From: Primula veris
Lineage: Eukaryota > Streptophyta > Magnoliopsida > Ericales > Primulaceae
Assembly: GCA_963682055.1 (NCBI GenBank)
Contig: OY821740.1
Location: 31,574,795 to 31,638,794, forward strand
Length of the DNA stretch: 64,000 bases
Direction: 5' to 3'
Below the pieces are notes generated by a model. That model was not told the origin of the DNA, did no database searches, and saw only the letters and a program-made list of their open reading frames with translations. Made by a program: the position numbers and the translations under genes. Position 1 is the stretch's first letter. Each line of letters opens with the position of its first letter. Positions 44,323 to 55,300 of this stretch are shown here, one piece after another.

Positions 44323-45669
44323 ATGGTTCGCACCAAGAAAGCTCAAGCTCAACCAAACCTCGTCGACGAACATGACGACGACTACGTGCCTCCGTCCCCG
44401 AGCCGCCCCCGTGTTCCTCGCGGTCGACGAACCGGCTCCTCCACCGCTCCACCATCGGGCCCCGGTGCCTCTTCCGGCTCCCTTCCTCCTCTCTATCCAT
44501 CTGCAATGGGTAAAAGATCTATATTGACTAATTTTACCATAGATATGCCTTTATTCGTTGAACGTTTTCCTCTTCTCATGCAAGATTTAAACTTTCAAAA
44601 ACTCAACGTAATTCTTACTCTAAAAGAGCCTTTCTTCATTGAAAATATATATGAATTTTACCATAACCTAGTTCTTGATAGGGGTCATGATGACGCACTC
44701 CGCTTGCGTTCATCGTTTAATGGCCAGGCCTTCGTTTACGGTATAGACCGTTTACGAAATCTTCTACACCTCGATGCTGCGGGGGTGTACGAGCAAAGTG
44801 ACAAACTTTGCGAAATGCTAAACATCGTTAATTTTACCGATTTCAAAGATGAGCTATTTCATCCCGCCCACAACAATCGCTCTAACAAAGCCCACGGCCT
44901 TCTATTTAGAAATAAATTAGCCTACCACATCCTCTCTCACATCGTCCTCCCTCATACTTCAAATTTCACGGATGTTACCAATGAGTACATCTTCCTTCTA
45001 GGGTGCATCCATCGCCGAGTCAAGCTTGACTTCGCGACTCTCATATTCTTTAAGATGGATTCGCTCAAAACGAAATTTAAGAATGGGCTACCTTACGGTG
45101 CCTTGATTTCGGCCATTTTAAAGGACCTAAACCTTGTTCCCGGTGGAACCCTTTTCAAGAATAAGGATAAACACATTTGGGACACCTCTTATCTTGCCCA
45201 AATGTCAATAAAATTCAACACTACCGCCAAGACCATTACTTGGTCCGGTAAACGGGTGTCCGGCCCCGACTACACTACTCTTTCCCCCGAAGAGGAAGAG
45301 TATGTCGGCCCTAAGGCCACACCGCAAGCCGCTCGTGAGGACGTGCCTATTTCCTCCGAGTCCCTTCCCCCGTCTCACATTCCTTCCTCTTCTCGTCCCA
45401 CTCGAGGTCGAGGAAAAGCTCAAGTCGGATCTTCCAACCGTCCTCCGCGCACCGAACAATTCTACGACGATCTATACATCGACCAATATCAAAATGCGCG
45501 ACTCCACCGACGCATGTTTTGCTCCATGAACACAAGTCAAGAAGACTTGGATGAAATTGATAGGATAAGCGCCGAGCAACGGGCAAAGTTCTACGGGTAT
45601 TTTCCCGATCTAGCCGGTCCCGACGATGACGCCGACGAAGAGGACGACGCGACCTCCCACCGCGACTAG
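44323..45669 (+). CDS. MULE accessory protein, 'putative plant transposon protein' type, intact
   Basis: An intact 448-codon ORF in the same orientation as the transposase. Residues 1-62 are low-complexity, basic and Pro/Ser-rich. Residues of about 65-300 form a globular domain (LTLKEPFFIENIYEFYHNL, VYGIDRLRNLLHLDAAGVY, GLLFRNKLAYHILSHIVLP, HRRVKLDFATLIFFKMDSL). Its layout resembles the Pfam 'putative plant transposon protein' family (PF20167-like), judged from memory. The C-terminal part is disordered, with an RGRGKAQ patch, and ends in a strongly acidic tail. No catalytic motif is visible. It is not a MudrB homologue that I recognise. Its integrity beside a transposase with three stops suggests either recent selection or chance survival. 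A DNA-binding or anti-silencing role is inference only. Confidence 0.8.
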   Translation: MVRTKKAQAQPNLVDEHDDDYVPPSPSRPRVPRGRRTGSSTAPPSGPGASSGSLPPLYPSAMGKRSILTNFTIDMPLFVERFPLLMQDLNFQKLNVILTLKEPFFIENIYEFYHNLVLDRGHDDALRLRSSFNGQAFVYGIDRLRNLLHLDAAGVYEQSDKLCEMLNIVNFTDFKDELFHPAHNNRSNKAHGLLFRNKLAYHILSHIVLPHTSNFTDVTNEYIFLLGCIHRRVKLDFATLIFFKMDSLKTKFKNGLPYGALISAILKDLNLVPGGTLFKNKDKHIWDTSYLAQMSIKFNTTAKTITWSGKRVSGPDYTTLSPEEEEYVGPKATPQAAREDVPISSESLPPSHIPSSSRPTRGRGKAQVGSSNRPPRTEQFYDDLYIDQYQNARLHRRMFCSMNTSQEDLDEIDRISAEQRAKFYGYFPDLAGPDDDADEEDDATSHRD

Positions 45670-45825
45670 GCTGTTATTTTATTTTTGCGTTGTATTTCAT
45701 TTGTTTTTCATTTATGATGTCAAAGGGGGAGAAATACCTCTCTTTTATTTTGCGTTGTATTTCCTTTGTTTTTCATTTTCTTCCAACGTTGTTTTTGATG
45801 TAATAAGTAGCAAACACTTTGCATT
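45670..45825 (+). other. 3' flank of accessory ORF with short duplication
   Basis: The phrase TTTTGCGTTGTATTTC(A/C)TTTGTTTTTCATTT occurs twice (about 45683 and 45752), separated by GTCAAAGGGGGAGAAATACC. Confidence 0.6.
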
Positions 45826-46200
45826 TATGTTATGAATTTTTTTTATGTTATGTTGCTATTTATCATTACGTGTTAATTTGTATGACGTTGTGAGATTGCG
45901 TATTTATAATTCTACAAATGCGATTTTGATGTTATTATAACTTGTGCGCATATATATATCTAGTTGATTGGGTTATTTTTGTTGTTTTTATTTGTGGCGA
46001 TTGACCGTTTTTATGTTATGAATCTTTTTTATGTTATGTTGCTATTTATCATTACGTGTTAATTTGTATGACGTTGTGAAATTGCGTATTTATAATTCTA
46101 CAAATGCGATTTTGATGTTATTATAACTTGTGCGCATATATATCTAGTTGATTGGGTTATTTTTGGTGTTTTCATTTGTGGCGATTGACCGTTTTTAGGC
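45826..46200 (+). repeat. 185-bp direct tandem duplication in the MULE
   Basis: The unit starting TTATGTTATGAAT(T/C)TTTTTT at 45826 is repeated from 46011 with only a few changes, both copies ending TTTGTGGCGATTGACCGTTTTT. No coding potential. Confidence 0.93.
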
Positions 46201-46554
46201 AAAACTATGGCCAATTTTTCGCTTGCATTTTATCGTTCGTTTTCCTTAATCGTTTAGATTTGTTTAACTTCGTTTTAAATCGGATGTTGTGACATTTCCT
46301 TGTTTTAAATCGGATGTTTAGTAAAACGTCATCTATACATCTTGTACCTAACATATTAATTTACGACATCATTTTATGTGATAATACTAGTGCATAAATC
46401 TTTCGAAAAATTCGATCCAACACTCTCGTACTAAACATATTAATTTACGACATCATTTTTTAAGAGATCATGTTAAAAAATGGATCATGTTTTTATATAT
46501 TTTTTGTCAAATCAGTGTCCAAAACTGCAAAAAATTCTTGTTCTGTAAATTCTT
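46201..46554 (+). other. MULE internal non-coding sequence
   Basis: AT-rich. The phrase AACATATTAATTTACGACATCATTTT occurs twice (about 46348 and 46433); otherwise nothing recognised. Confidence 0.5.
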
Positions 46555-46669
46555 TACAGTCGATCGGTCGACAGTCAAAAACGACCGATCGTTTTTCAAC
46601 AGACGACCGATCGTTATAAGAAACGACCGATCGTTTTAGGTATGATTTCTTCCAGAGAATTCACAATAA
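46555..46669 (+). repeat. Motif cluster inside the right TIR
   Basis: Four further CGACCGATCG/CGATCGGTCG copies lie just inside the right TIR, with GATTTCTTCCAGAGAATTCA, the phrase also found in the copia-embedded segment near 3375. Confidence 0.85.
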
Positions 46670-46917
46670 AAACGACCGATCGAAATGTACAGAACGACCG
46701 ATCGTTTTTGGTCTGAAAAACGACCGATCGAATTTGACAAAACGACCGATCGTTTTTTGTCTAAATTGTTCCAGAGAGTTCATGATAAAAACGACCGGTC
46801 GTTTTTATCATTTCGATCGGTCGTTTTTCGAAAGTAGACCATTTTGGAAATATTATATAAAGGTAGCCCATTCTGAGAATTTAAGTGGTCCACTGGACCA
46901 TTTTGGCAAAAAAACTC
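46670..46917 (-). repeat. Right terminal inverted repeat of MULE
   Basis: About 248 bp, inverted relative to 40360-40606, ending CCATTTTGGCAAAAAAACTC. It holds the same motif order as the left TIR, including the perfect palindrome with CCGG centre. Confidence 0.93.
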
Positions 46918-46926
46918 CCGAACATG

Positions 46927-47649
46927 TAATCAGACTAATTTATAGCATATATAGAAATGAAATAACAAATGATAACAAAATTAACATCTAATTCTGTCTC
47001 AAGTAACTATAGTGACATCTGTAAATCAAAAAAGAAAAGGTGTTTCAAATGAAGTTTTCGAGTCAGGAAAGTCTACAATATGTCAAATCGGTGTAGCAGA
47101 CACAGTCCTCGTCATTAATTACAATCTCTCCAATGTCGCTTTGAGTCAAGTTAGCCAAAAACAAATTAATTAATTTTTGAAAATAAAAACCAAAATAATT
47201 GGGCCTCTTAGTTTTGGCAACCAAAACCACTATACTTTCCTTTTAATTCGTCAAATAGAGAAAAGAAGTTGACATATCTACTGGCCCAAGAAAGTAAGAA
47301 ACGGTCAACTAATTAAATGGTCTATGTTTTGTTTTATTCACAAATTCCACCTTGTTCCCAATAGTGAAAATTGAAAAATTATGAAAGTTAACCTTTTTGG
47401 TTCCAAATGTCTTTAAATAGGCAAATGCAGTTGAGGGTTGAAAATATCAATCATTAAATACTAGTTCTAATTATAATGTTATTGAAATAGCTAATTCTAA
47501 TTAAATGTTAATTCTAATTACGAGTCATTAAATGCTATTCTAATTAACTATTATTACATAATGATAATAAGCAATCAAATTACATTTTTATTGAAAACGT
47601 TTATTTTATATATGGAATCAAATGAAATAAAAAAATTAGAACTAATAGT
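46927..47649. other. AT-rich intergenic sequence
   Basis: Nothing supported. Confidence 0.5.
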
Positions 47650-47927
47650 TTTTTATTTTAATTAATATTTAAGTTTATACCAGTATGCAACTAGGTTTTA
47701 TATATTTTTAGTTGGATTTTAATATGTTGAAAATGTAGTTTTTATTTTTTTATTTTAATTAATATTTAATTTTATGATAGTTTCAACAAGAGTTTTATAT
47801 TTTTATTTGGTTTTTATTGTGTTGAAAATATAGTTTTATTTATTTATTTAATTAGTATTTAATTTTATGATAGTTTTAACTAGTGTTATATATTTTTATT
47901 TGATTTTTATTGTGTTGAAAACATTTA
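47650..47927. repeat. Three tandem units of about 93 bp
   Basis: Units at about 47650, 47739 and 47834 share TTTAATTAATATTTAA, TATATTTTTATTTG and TATGTTGAAAAT(G/A)TAG. Later units are more alike than the first. Confidence 0.75.
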
Positions 47928-50240
47928 TTGTATTGCATTGTGCTCCTCATTGGAAAACATTGAATTACTCCAAAAACAGGTTAAAAAAAGCGGTTAATTA
48001 CAGCTTTAAAAGGAAGCAAACCTGCCTTAAAAATCTTTTAAAGCGGTTTGTAAGGCGGATGTATAAACACATTCAATGCTTGTGTTCTAAAAGATATAAG
48101 GCGGATTTACAAGCGCCTTAAATAACAAAATGTGGTTTTGAAATAATATATAAGGCGGTTAACAACATCCATATTTGACCTCAACAAATCTAGAAAATAT
48201 AAATTATGGTGTTTCTCTACGGTCTTTTATAATATAAATAACCGCGTTAATAGAGCTTTTTGGCAGCTATTCATGATCTAAAAGGTAATTTATATGAACT
48301 TACGTATAATAAAATATGTATTTCCAAAGAACGTCAAAACAAAAATATTTCTTTCTCAAAATAGCTTAAAAATTAAGACACAATGTCATCAATCTTATAT
48401 CAAAATATGTACAAAGATAAGGATATTCATGGAAACAAACTTTCGTGTACCAACATTCATTCAATTCAAGTCCATAAAACATAGTAGCTAGGAGCTAAAG
48501 CAAGTGAAATTTTCTTCTAAATGACATAACGTTTGCGCAAAAGAAAAAAAGAAGCTAAAAAGTTGAAACAAATTAGTAAAAACTCGAAACACAATCATGT
48601 ATTTCGCGTAACTAGTCTATGTAACCGTTGTTGGCCATTTACTTTTTCGTGACTTAAAAAAAAGATAAATAAAAGTAATTATATAGAATGGTTGTTGGTC
48701 AATATGACAACAAATATGACATTAAACAAATAAAAAGAAAGACAAGACAAGACAAGACAGTTTACATCACAAGTTAAGTAAATTTTGAAAGGTTTTAATT
48801 ACTTATTTTAAAGAAGAAAGCATTTATCCTAAACGCCACATACCCCAATGGAGTAATCACATACATGTATATATAATTTTAAAAGTATCCTCTCAACATG
48901 AAACATTTTACTAACATAATCTAATTATGTTGGTCGAACGCAGAAAAAATGCTTTGTTTTTTTCTCGAAATCCCGGCCAACTGTCTGTGTGTTGCCACGA
49001 GAAACCAATAGATTTTCATTGAAGTGATTCCTTTTAGTTATGTGCACCTACCCAGAATCCAGCTTCAAATTGCAGACCATTTAATTTATAATTTGGGTCT
49101 TTTGATATTGTAATACCTTCTGCAACAACTTTTTTTGGTATCTTAGCATTAAGAAAACCAACCACCATTATGTCCTATAGAAAAAATATCAAAAGAACAT
49201 AGGAATAACATGCGGCAAAATTCAATATTAAATATATAATAAATAATCTAAAATTAAAATTTAAGACCTCGAATGCGCTATTCATATGATATGTAGGCAT
49301 ATGATGATAACTTTCACCACATGACACTTAGTGCAACATGGAAATGAGAAAGAGACGTCATATCACCATGATAATATATATGAAGAAAATAAACTGAATT
49401 TTCACATAAATTTGTACTACTTGAACTCACTATAAAACTAAGCAAAACTATCGTCCCATCAAATTCGACCTGCTTATATAAGAGGACACAAATCCTGTAA
49501 AATATAAATTCAAACCTAATAAAAATATCAAAATCCAATGGCAGTATGTTGTTAAGTTAATAGACAAGAATGAAGATTACGTGTTTTCACTTAGAAGAAT
49601 TCATTATCCACTATGTAATTTGGAAAGAACAAACATAAAAATATGTCATTTTCAAAGTATAAGAACCCATATAATTCTCACATCTACCCTTCTTGACAAG
49701 TTCACTTAAATATTATCTAATTTTGTTAATTACTCTACATTATCCATCAAAGTAATACACAAGAAAATTTCACTACCTCAAAATGTTTTGATTGCCTAAT
49801 CTGATATCTTGGCATATGGTTTCATACATCACGGATTTTATCCTTTATTTTAGCAAAATTACACTCTAGATTTTTAATTTGAGCTCATCATTCAGTTTAT
49901 AAAAATGTGGCAATACTAAAGTTTTTCCGTTGCCAAGTGGTTTCGCATAACTTGGCGACATAAGTAAATTCACATAAGGAAATAAAAGTTACTTTAATAG
50001 GAAAAAGAACATTGTCAATCACTCAAGAAAATAGCTTCCAAGCCAGTAAAAATTAGTATAACTACACAAGTATACTAAAGTTTGAAGTCTCATAATAATA
50101 TAACATGTATAAACACGTACACACTTACCGGAAAAAAAACACACGTACACATCATCAAAATCATGATTTACTGACCATGAGTAACTTGACACAATAAACC
50201 CATATAAATCAAGATTAGACAAATACACAACAACAAGGAT
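47928..50240. other. Intergenic sequence with a GCCTTA/AAGGCGG motif cluster
   Basis: No supported gene. At 47975-48165 the words AAGGCGGAT, AAGCGGTTT, GCGCCTTA and AAGGCGGTTAA recur in both orientations, resembling subterminal repeats of a decayed DNA transposon. The rest is AT-rich. Confidence 0.45.
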
Positions 50241-50245
50241 GATAA

Positions 50246-50930
50246 TGGCGAGGGAATGTCAGCATCCCCTCGTCCGGGGCAATAACGCCCCCAAAGCGGG
50301 CCGTCCGGGCCTCATCAACCCTGAATGATGCGACGCCCCGGATTGGGAGGGCCGAGCCGTGCTGAGGCCGGCCCAAAGAAGCGTGTCGAGTACGCTTCCC
50401 CAATTAATGCTGCTGCTCTCTTGGGGGACCCTCCTGACGTTTCACCGACGTGGCCCAATCACAGGACACCTCCTGTGGGCCCCGGGAAAGGACAGTACCC
50501 TTGTCAGAGTCATAAATGACTCTGACGCCGTTGGATCAACATCTTACAGTACAGTGATCCAAGGGCTAATACGCCTCTGATCACACTATAAATACCCCCC
50601 CTAATCCTACTTAGGAGGGGGAGAAAAAGACAGAGAGAGGAGAGATAAAGCTTAAACAACCCGGACCCCCTGAACACTATCTGTACCACTCGATACAACG
50701 ACCTGTAACCGGCCCGGTCCCTCATTCTTAATTACATTCCTACTTTCAGTTAACACCAATACTGACTTGATCGTTGGAGAGGGAAAACCCGGCAACAACC
50801 CCGGGCCCCTGTTCGTTCCTTGTGCAGGCACGTAGACCACCTGACCGCCGGAGCATCCTGACCACCTCGGAAGATCGGAGCCAACGCGAAATTGATTAAG
50901 TCGAGCTTGGGAAGAAAATCAAGCTCGCCA
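50246..50930 (+). repeat. 5' LTR of Tat element
   Basis: A 685-bp, GC-rich LTR with TATA box TATAAATA at 50587-50594, followed by a purine-rich run and the U5 ending GAAAATCAAGCTCGCCA. ORFs on either strand inside it also occur in the other LTR copies and are not genes. Confidence 0.96.
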
Positions 50931-50932
50931 AT

Positions 50933-50950
50933 TGGCGCCGTCTGTGGGAA
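50933..50950 (+). other. Primer-binding site of Tat element
   Basis: TGGCGCCGTCTGTGGGAA begins two bases after the LTR. It opens with TGG, the complement of a tRNA CCA end; I do not assign the tRNA species. Confidence 0.85.
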
Positions 50951-50992
50951 ACCTAAACGCGTTAGCTTCGACTCCCCGTCCTTAAAAGAAAC

Positions 50993-52099
50993 ATGTCTGG
51001 CAATAACCGATTTGACACCCCATCGTCTCGACCCCCCCACGTTCTTGGGATGCCGAGAACGCTTTCTTTTGATGAGACCCCTAGGACCGCATCTACCAGG
51101 GAGCCCGTTCCCTTGACCGCAACAGCTCCCGCACCCCGATCGCGGACCGAGCTGACAGAGATGATGATCGATATCCACCAAAAAGAGCTCGTCGCTCTTG
51201 CGGCCCAGAAAGCCTTGATAGCCTCGCTGATGGAGCCGGAACTCGAGCCCGCTCAAGGCGCAATCCAAGACAAATCGGTTCCCGTCCCCGTTAAAAGCGT
51301 GATGTCCAGGTTGGGACCTCTCCGACGACCCCCCCTAGAGACTCCCAGGGAGCCGGCTAGGGGTGCGGAGTCGGAGCATTCCCAAGAAGGAAATTCTCGC
51401 CGCGATAACGAGCGGAGTATACATTCTCGGCTCCGTTGGCAGGATGGTAGTCGGGACTCACGGCCGGAATCTAGTCATGCCCGAACCGATAAGCCACCTC
51501 GGACACGGAGACGCGGACGGCACGATGCAGCTGGTGAGGCAGCGTTAAAAATCGTGGCCTCGACCCGCAGCACCCCGTTCTCGGACGAAATTGAATACAG
51601 CGTCCCCCCCCGGAACTTTATCGCCCCTATCCTCCAAACCTTCAACGCGGACTCCGATCCAGAGGCTCATCTCCGACACTACCGATACCAGATGAACCAT
51701 TGGTCACACATTGACCAATTAATGTGCAGGTGCTTTCCCGCCAGCCTGGGAAGGCTCGCTAGTAAGTGGTTCCAGTCCATGCCCGTCAATTCTATCCACT
51801 GTTGGGACGACCTAGCTTATGACTTTGCACACCGGTTCATAAACTTGAAAGAGAGAGCTGCCCAGCCGGAGCAACTCTATCAAGTGAGGGTCCAATCTAA
51901 AGAGACCCTCGAGAATTATGATAGTCGGTTTTGGCTGAAGCATGCCGAATGCGCGGACTGTCCCGACTCCACCGCCATAGCTGCCTTCAGGCAAAACATG
52001 GTAGTCGGGAGCAGGATCCGAAACGAGATGATCGCGACCCCCCCCCCCCAACTCTGTTCCTCAACTGAGGTCCCTCATAAAACAGCATATCGACATTGA
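50993..52099 (+). CDS. Tat gag, N-terminal and capsid part (frame disrupted at the end)
   Basis: The ORF from ATG 50993 encodes a basic, disordered N-terminus and then a retrotransposon gag domain. That domain reads FIAPILQTFNADSDPEAHLRHY, FPASLGRLASKWFQSMP, WDDLAYDFAHRF and RVQSKETLENYDSRFWL, and would build the particle. Near the end a run of twelve C bases (52038-52049) moves the coding-like sequence into another frame (SLIKQHIDIEKDMRSAG). It then returns to the first frame after the TGA at 52097, reading to GKKPVTGP. The zinc-knuckle part of gag (CEYHRGRGHHTSEC from 52437) continues in the pol frame. Confidence 0.88.
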   Translation: MSGNNRFDTPSSRPPHVLGMPRTLSFDETPRTASTREPVPLTATAPAPRSRTELTEMMIDIHQKELVALAAQKALIASLMEPELEPAQGAIQDKSVPVPVKSVMSRLGPLRRPPLETPREPARGAESEHSQEGNSRRDNERSIHSRLRWQDGSRDSRPESSHARTDKPPRTRRRGRHDAAGEAALKIVASTRSTPFSDEIEYSVPPRNFIAPILQTFNADSDPEAHLRHYRYQMNHWSHIDQLMCRCFPASLGRLASKWFQSMPVNSIHCWDDLAYDFAHRFINLKERAAQPEQLYQVRVQSKETLENYDSRFWLKHAECADCPDSTAIAAFRQNMVVGSRIRNEMIATPPPQLCSSTEVPHKTAYRH

Positions 52100-52232
52100 G
52101 AAGGACATGAGGTCAGCCGGGGCAACACGTTCCGTAGCCCTTATCGACCAGCCAAGGGATCGGTTCGTCGCAACGAGCCATTGAAGAAACCGGCCCATAG
52201 CGGAAAGAATGGAGCGGCCACGAACGGGAAGA

Positions 52233-52322
52233 AACCCGTAACCGGCCCCTAAAAAAATAAAGGAGGACCCCCGACCGGGGCATCAAACCCCTGTCGCCTC
52301 GGGGTCAGGCGCTGCCTATTCC
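52233..52322 (-). other. tRNA/SINE-like insert between gag segments
   Basis: On the minus strand the sequence reads TGGAATAGGCAGCGCC (A-box-like), then GGGGTTTGATGCCCC (B-box-like), and ends CCTCCTTTATTTTTTTA. It separates two coding-like gag segments and introduces stops in the gag frame. It could be a short SINE or a tRNA-derived fragment; no target duplication is clear. Confidence 0.35.
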
Positions 52323-55300
52323 ACCACCTTTCGCCTACCTCTTGTCGACCTTCTTAACAAGATTGAGAACGAACCTTTCTTCTCTTGGCCTCTCCCACTA
52401 CGGAACGAGCCGGCCCCAGGGCCTAACGACAAAATCTGTGAATACCACAGGGGTCGCGGCCATCATACCTCCGAGTGCCATGGTCTGAAGGCCAGGCTCG
52501 AGGGATGGGTCCGGGATGGCCTAATGGATAAATATGTCAAATCACGAAGAGAATCCGACCGAGATGGAGAAGGGGTTGATGAGAGGCAGCGGGACCTCCC
52601 CCCACCGGTGATGATCTGTCATGTCATTCACTCTGGGCCCAAAAGGTCAACCCAGAATGGGGCAGAAAGAACCTCAGCACGGGAAGCATTGATGAAGCAG
52701 TACGTCTGCCTCGCAGAAAGCTCAAGCCCTCGGAAAAAGTATAAGCGCAATTCCAAGCCGGATGTAAGCTTCACTGATTTCGACCTGGTGGGGGTGGACG
52801 TGCCCCACACTGATGCCCTCGTTATCTCGGCACAGATAGGCCTATGCGCTGTAGGACGGATCCTCGTTGATCAAGGAGCGTCGGTCAATATACTCTTTGA
52901 AGACCTCTTTCGAAAGATGGGACTCAAAGAGGAACAGTTAGAAACCGACGTCCCTCCCCTGTACGGATTCAACTCGGAGGCGGTCCGGCCCAAAGGAAAC
53001 ATAACCTTGCCCGTGAAAACTGGTACGAAAGTTATGGGCGTGGAGTTCACGGTGGTGAATGTCCCCTCTGTTTACAACGTGATATTGGGGCGCCCGTGGC
53101 TCCATAGAATAGATGGAATCTCCTCCACCTTACACCAAAAGGTTAAGTATCCAACTGATTCTGGTGTGGAAACCATCTCAGGAAATCAGAAAGTCTCACG
53201 CAGCTGTGCCATGGCCGTGTATTCCGGCAAAAAGATGGTGCCGGCCCAAAGTGCCATGAACATCGAGGCAGAGGACCCCAAGCTGCTGAGGGAACTAAAC
53301 AAAAAGATGGGGCCTGAGGCCGAAGACAAGGTGGAGGAGGGGCTGCTGAAAATCCAAATCCCGGGGCATGACGAGGACCACTTTTTTATGGTGGGAGCAA
53401 AGCTTACCAAACCTGAGGTCACCGACCTCGTCGAACTCCTTCTCCAACACCTCGACAATTTTGCTTGGGGTCCAAGCGAGATGCCAGGCATCAGTTCCGA
53501 CCTCGCTTGCCACCAACTTAACGTCAACCCGGTTGCCAAGCCCGTGATGCAGAAGGGGCGCCGCGTCAGTCCAGAGCATGCCGATGCCATAAAAGAGGAA
53601 GTAGAGAAGCTCCTTCTGGCCGGGGCCATCAGGGAGGTTTATTACCCCAGATGGCTCGCCAATCCCGTAGTGGTCCCCAAAAAGAACGGAAAGTTGAGGG
53701 TATGCATCGATTATACGAGCCTCAACAAGGCCTGTCCAAAGGATCCTTTCCCCTTGCCCAAAATCGACCAAATAGTGGACTCTACGGCCGGGGCCGCCAG
53801 AATGAGCTTCCTGGATGCCTGCTCCGGCTACCATCAAATACCTATGTCGGAGGCCGACCAAGAAAAAACTGCCTTCATCACCCCAAGGGGAAATTACTGC
53901 TACAAAGTGATGCCCTTCGGACTCAAGAACGCCGGGGCGACCTATCAGAGAATGGTCACCAAGATATTCTCTAAGAACATAGGCCGAACCATAGAGGTCT
54001 ATATTGACGACATGGTGGTAAAAAGCACCCAGGAGAGGAACCACCTATCCGACCTAAGAGAGGTGTTCGAAACAATACGAAGGCATGACCTGAAGCTGAA
54101 CGCCTCTAAATGTGCCTTCGGGGTAGGCGCCGGCAAATTCCTGGGGTTCATGGTGACCCATCGCGGCATCGAAGCGAACCCGTCCCAGTTCTCTGCCTTG
54201 AAAAATTTGAAAACACCTGAGAAGAGAAGGGACATACAAAAGCTAGCCGGAATGGCTGCCGCCCTCAACCGATTTATTGCCCGGTTCGGGGATCGATGCA
54301 AGCCATTCTTTACGGCCTTGAAAGCTCAGAAGAAATTCGAATGGACCGATGAATGCCGGCGTGCGTTCACCGAGCTGGCTGACTATCTCGGAAGTCCGCC
54401 TCTTCTAACTAAGCCGGACCCAGGCGATGTCCTTACCCTATACCTCGCCGTGTCCGAGATAGCCGTCAGCGCCGTCCTCATCAAGGAACTCGACAGGGAG
54501 CAAAGACCTATCTATTACGTGAGCAAAACTCTCCTCGATGCCGAGGCTAGGTATACGCCTTTGGAGAAACTCGTCCTAGCCCTCGTCGTGGCCTCACGAA
54601 AGCTTGCTCACTATTTCTCTGCACACAGCATTGTGGTCTATACGGACCAGCCTGTGCGAGAAATACTCCAAAAGGGGGATCTCTCTCGACGAATGATGAA
54701 GTGGGCCTGCCACTTGAACACCTACGACATCAGCTATGCGCCGCGAACGTCCGTCAAGGGACAGGCCCTGGCCGATTTCGTGGCAGAATTCACTGGGACG
54801 ACTCAATGCCCCGACATCACAGGTTGTGCCCCCGAGACCTGGACCTTGCACGCGGATGGAGCCGCCAATAAGAAAGGGTCCGGCCTCGGCGTCGTACTCC
54901 GATCTCCACAAGGGGATGTGATCGAGAAGTCAATCCAACTTGGCTTCAGAGCCACCAATAACGAGGCCGAATATGAGGCCGTTATCGCCGGCCTGAAAAT
55001 GGCCCAAAGCCTCGGAATCAAGAAGATACTGGTGCATACGGACTCTCAATTAGTCAGCAGCCAGATCAGTGGTGAATTTCAGACGAAGGACGACAGGATG
55101 GCCAGCTACGTGGTTATCGCTTCCGGAATACTCCAAAGCTTCGAATGTCAAGAAATCGTCAACATAAACAGAAACGAGAACACCCACGCCGATGCACTAG
55201 CGACCCTAGCCTCGGTCATGAGTGATAAAAAAGAGAGAGTCATCACCATAGAATACGTCCCTTCGCCTAGCATCGAGGCTAGGGCAACAATTAACATGGT

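Larger units (their letters stand above)
40360..46917 (+). mobile_element. Mutator-like element (TIR-MULE) with MuDR-type transposase and an accessory ORF
   Basis: A 6,558-bp element has long terminal inverted repeats (40360-40606 and 46670-46917) beginning GAGTTTTTTGCCAAAATGG. It is flanked by a 9-bp target duplication with one mismatch, CAGAACATG (40351-40359) and CCGAACATG (46918-46926). Nine-bp duplications and long TIRs are typical of Mutator elements. Inside are a transposase frame with three nonsense codons (40799-43411), a 123-bp tandem array (to 44095), an intact 448-codon ORF (44323-45669) and a 185-bp direct duplication. It probably cannot move by itself because the transposase is broken. 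Confidence 0.93.

Noticed and set aside
50750..51268. Minus-strand ORF of 172 codons at the 5' LTR/gag boundary of the Tat element
   Set aside because: Shadow of the GC-rich LTR and gag; it crosses the PBS and has no counterpart in related elements that I know.
53186..54044. Minus-strand ORFs opposite the Tat reverse transcriptase
   Set aside because: Shadows of the strongly coding pol frame.
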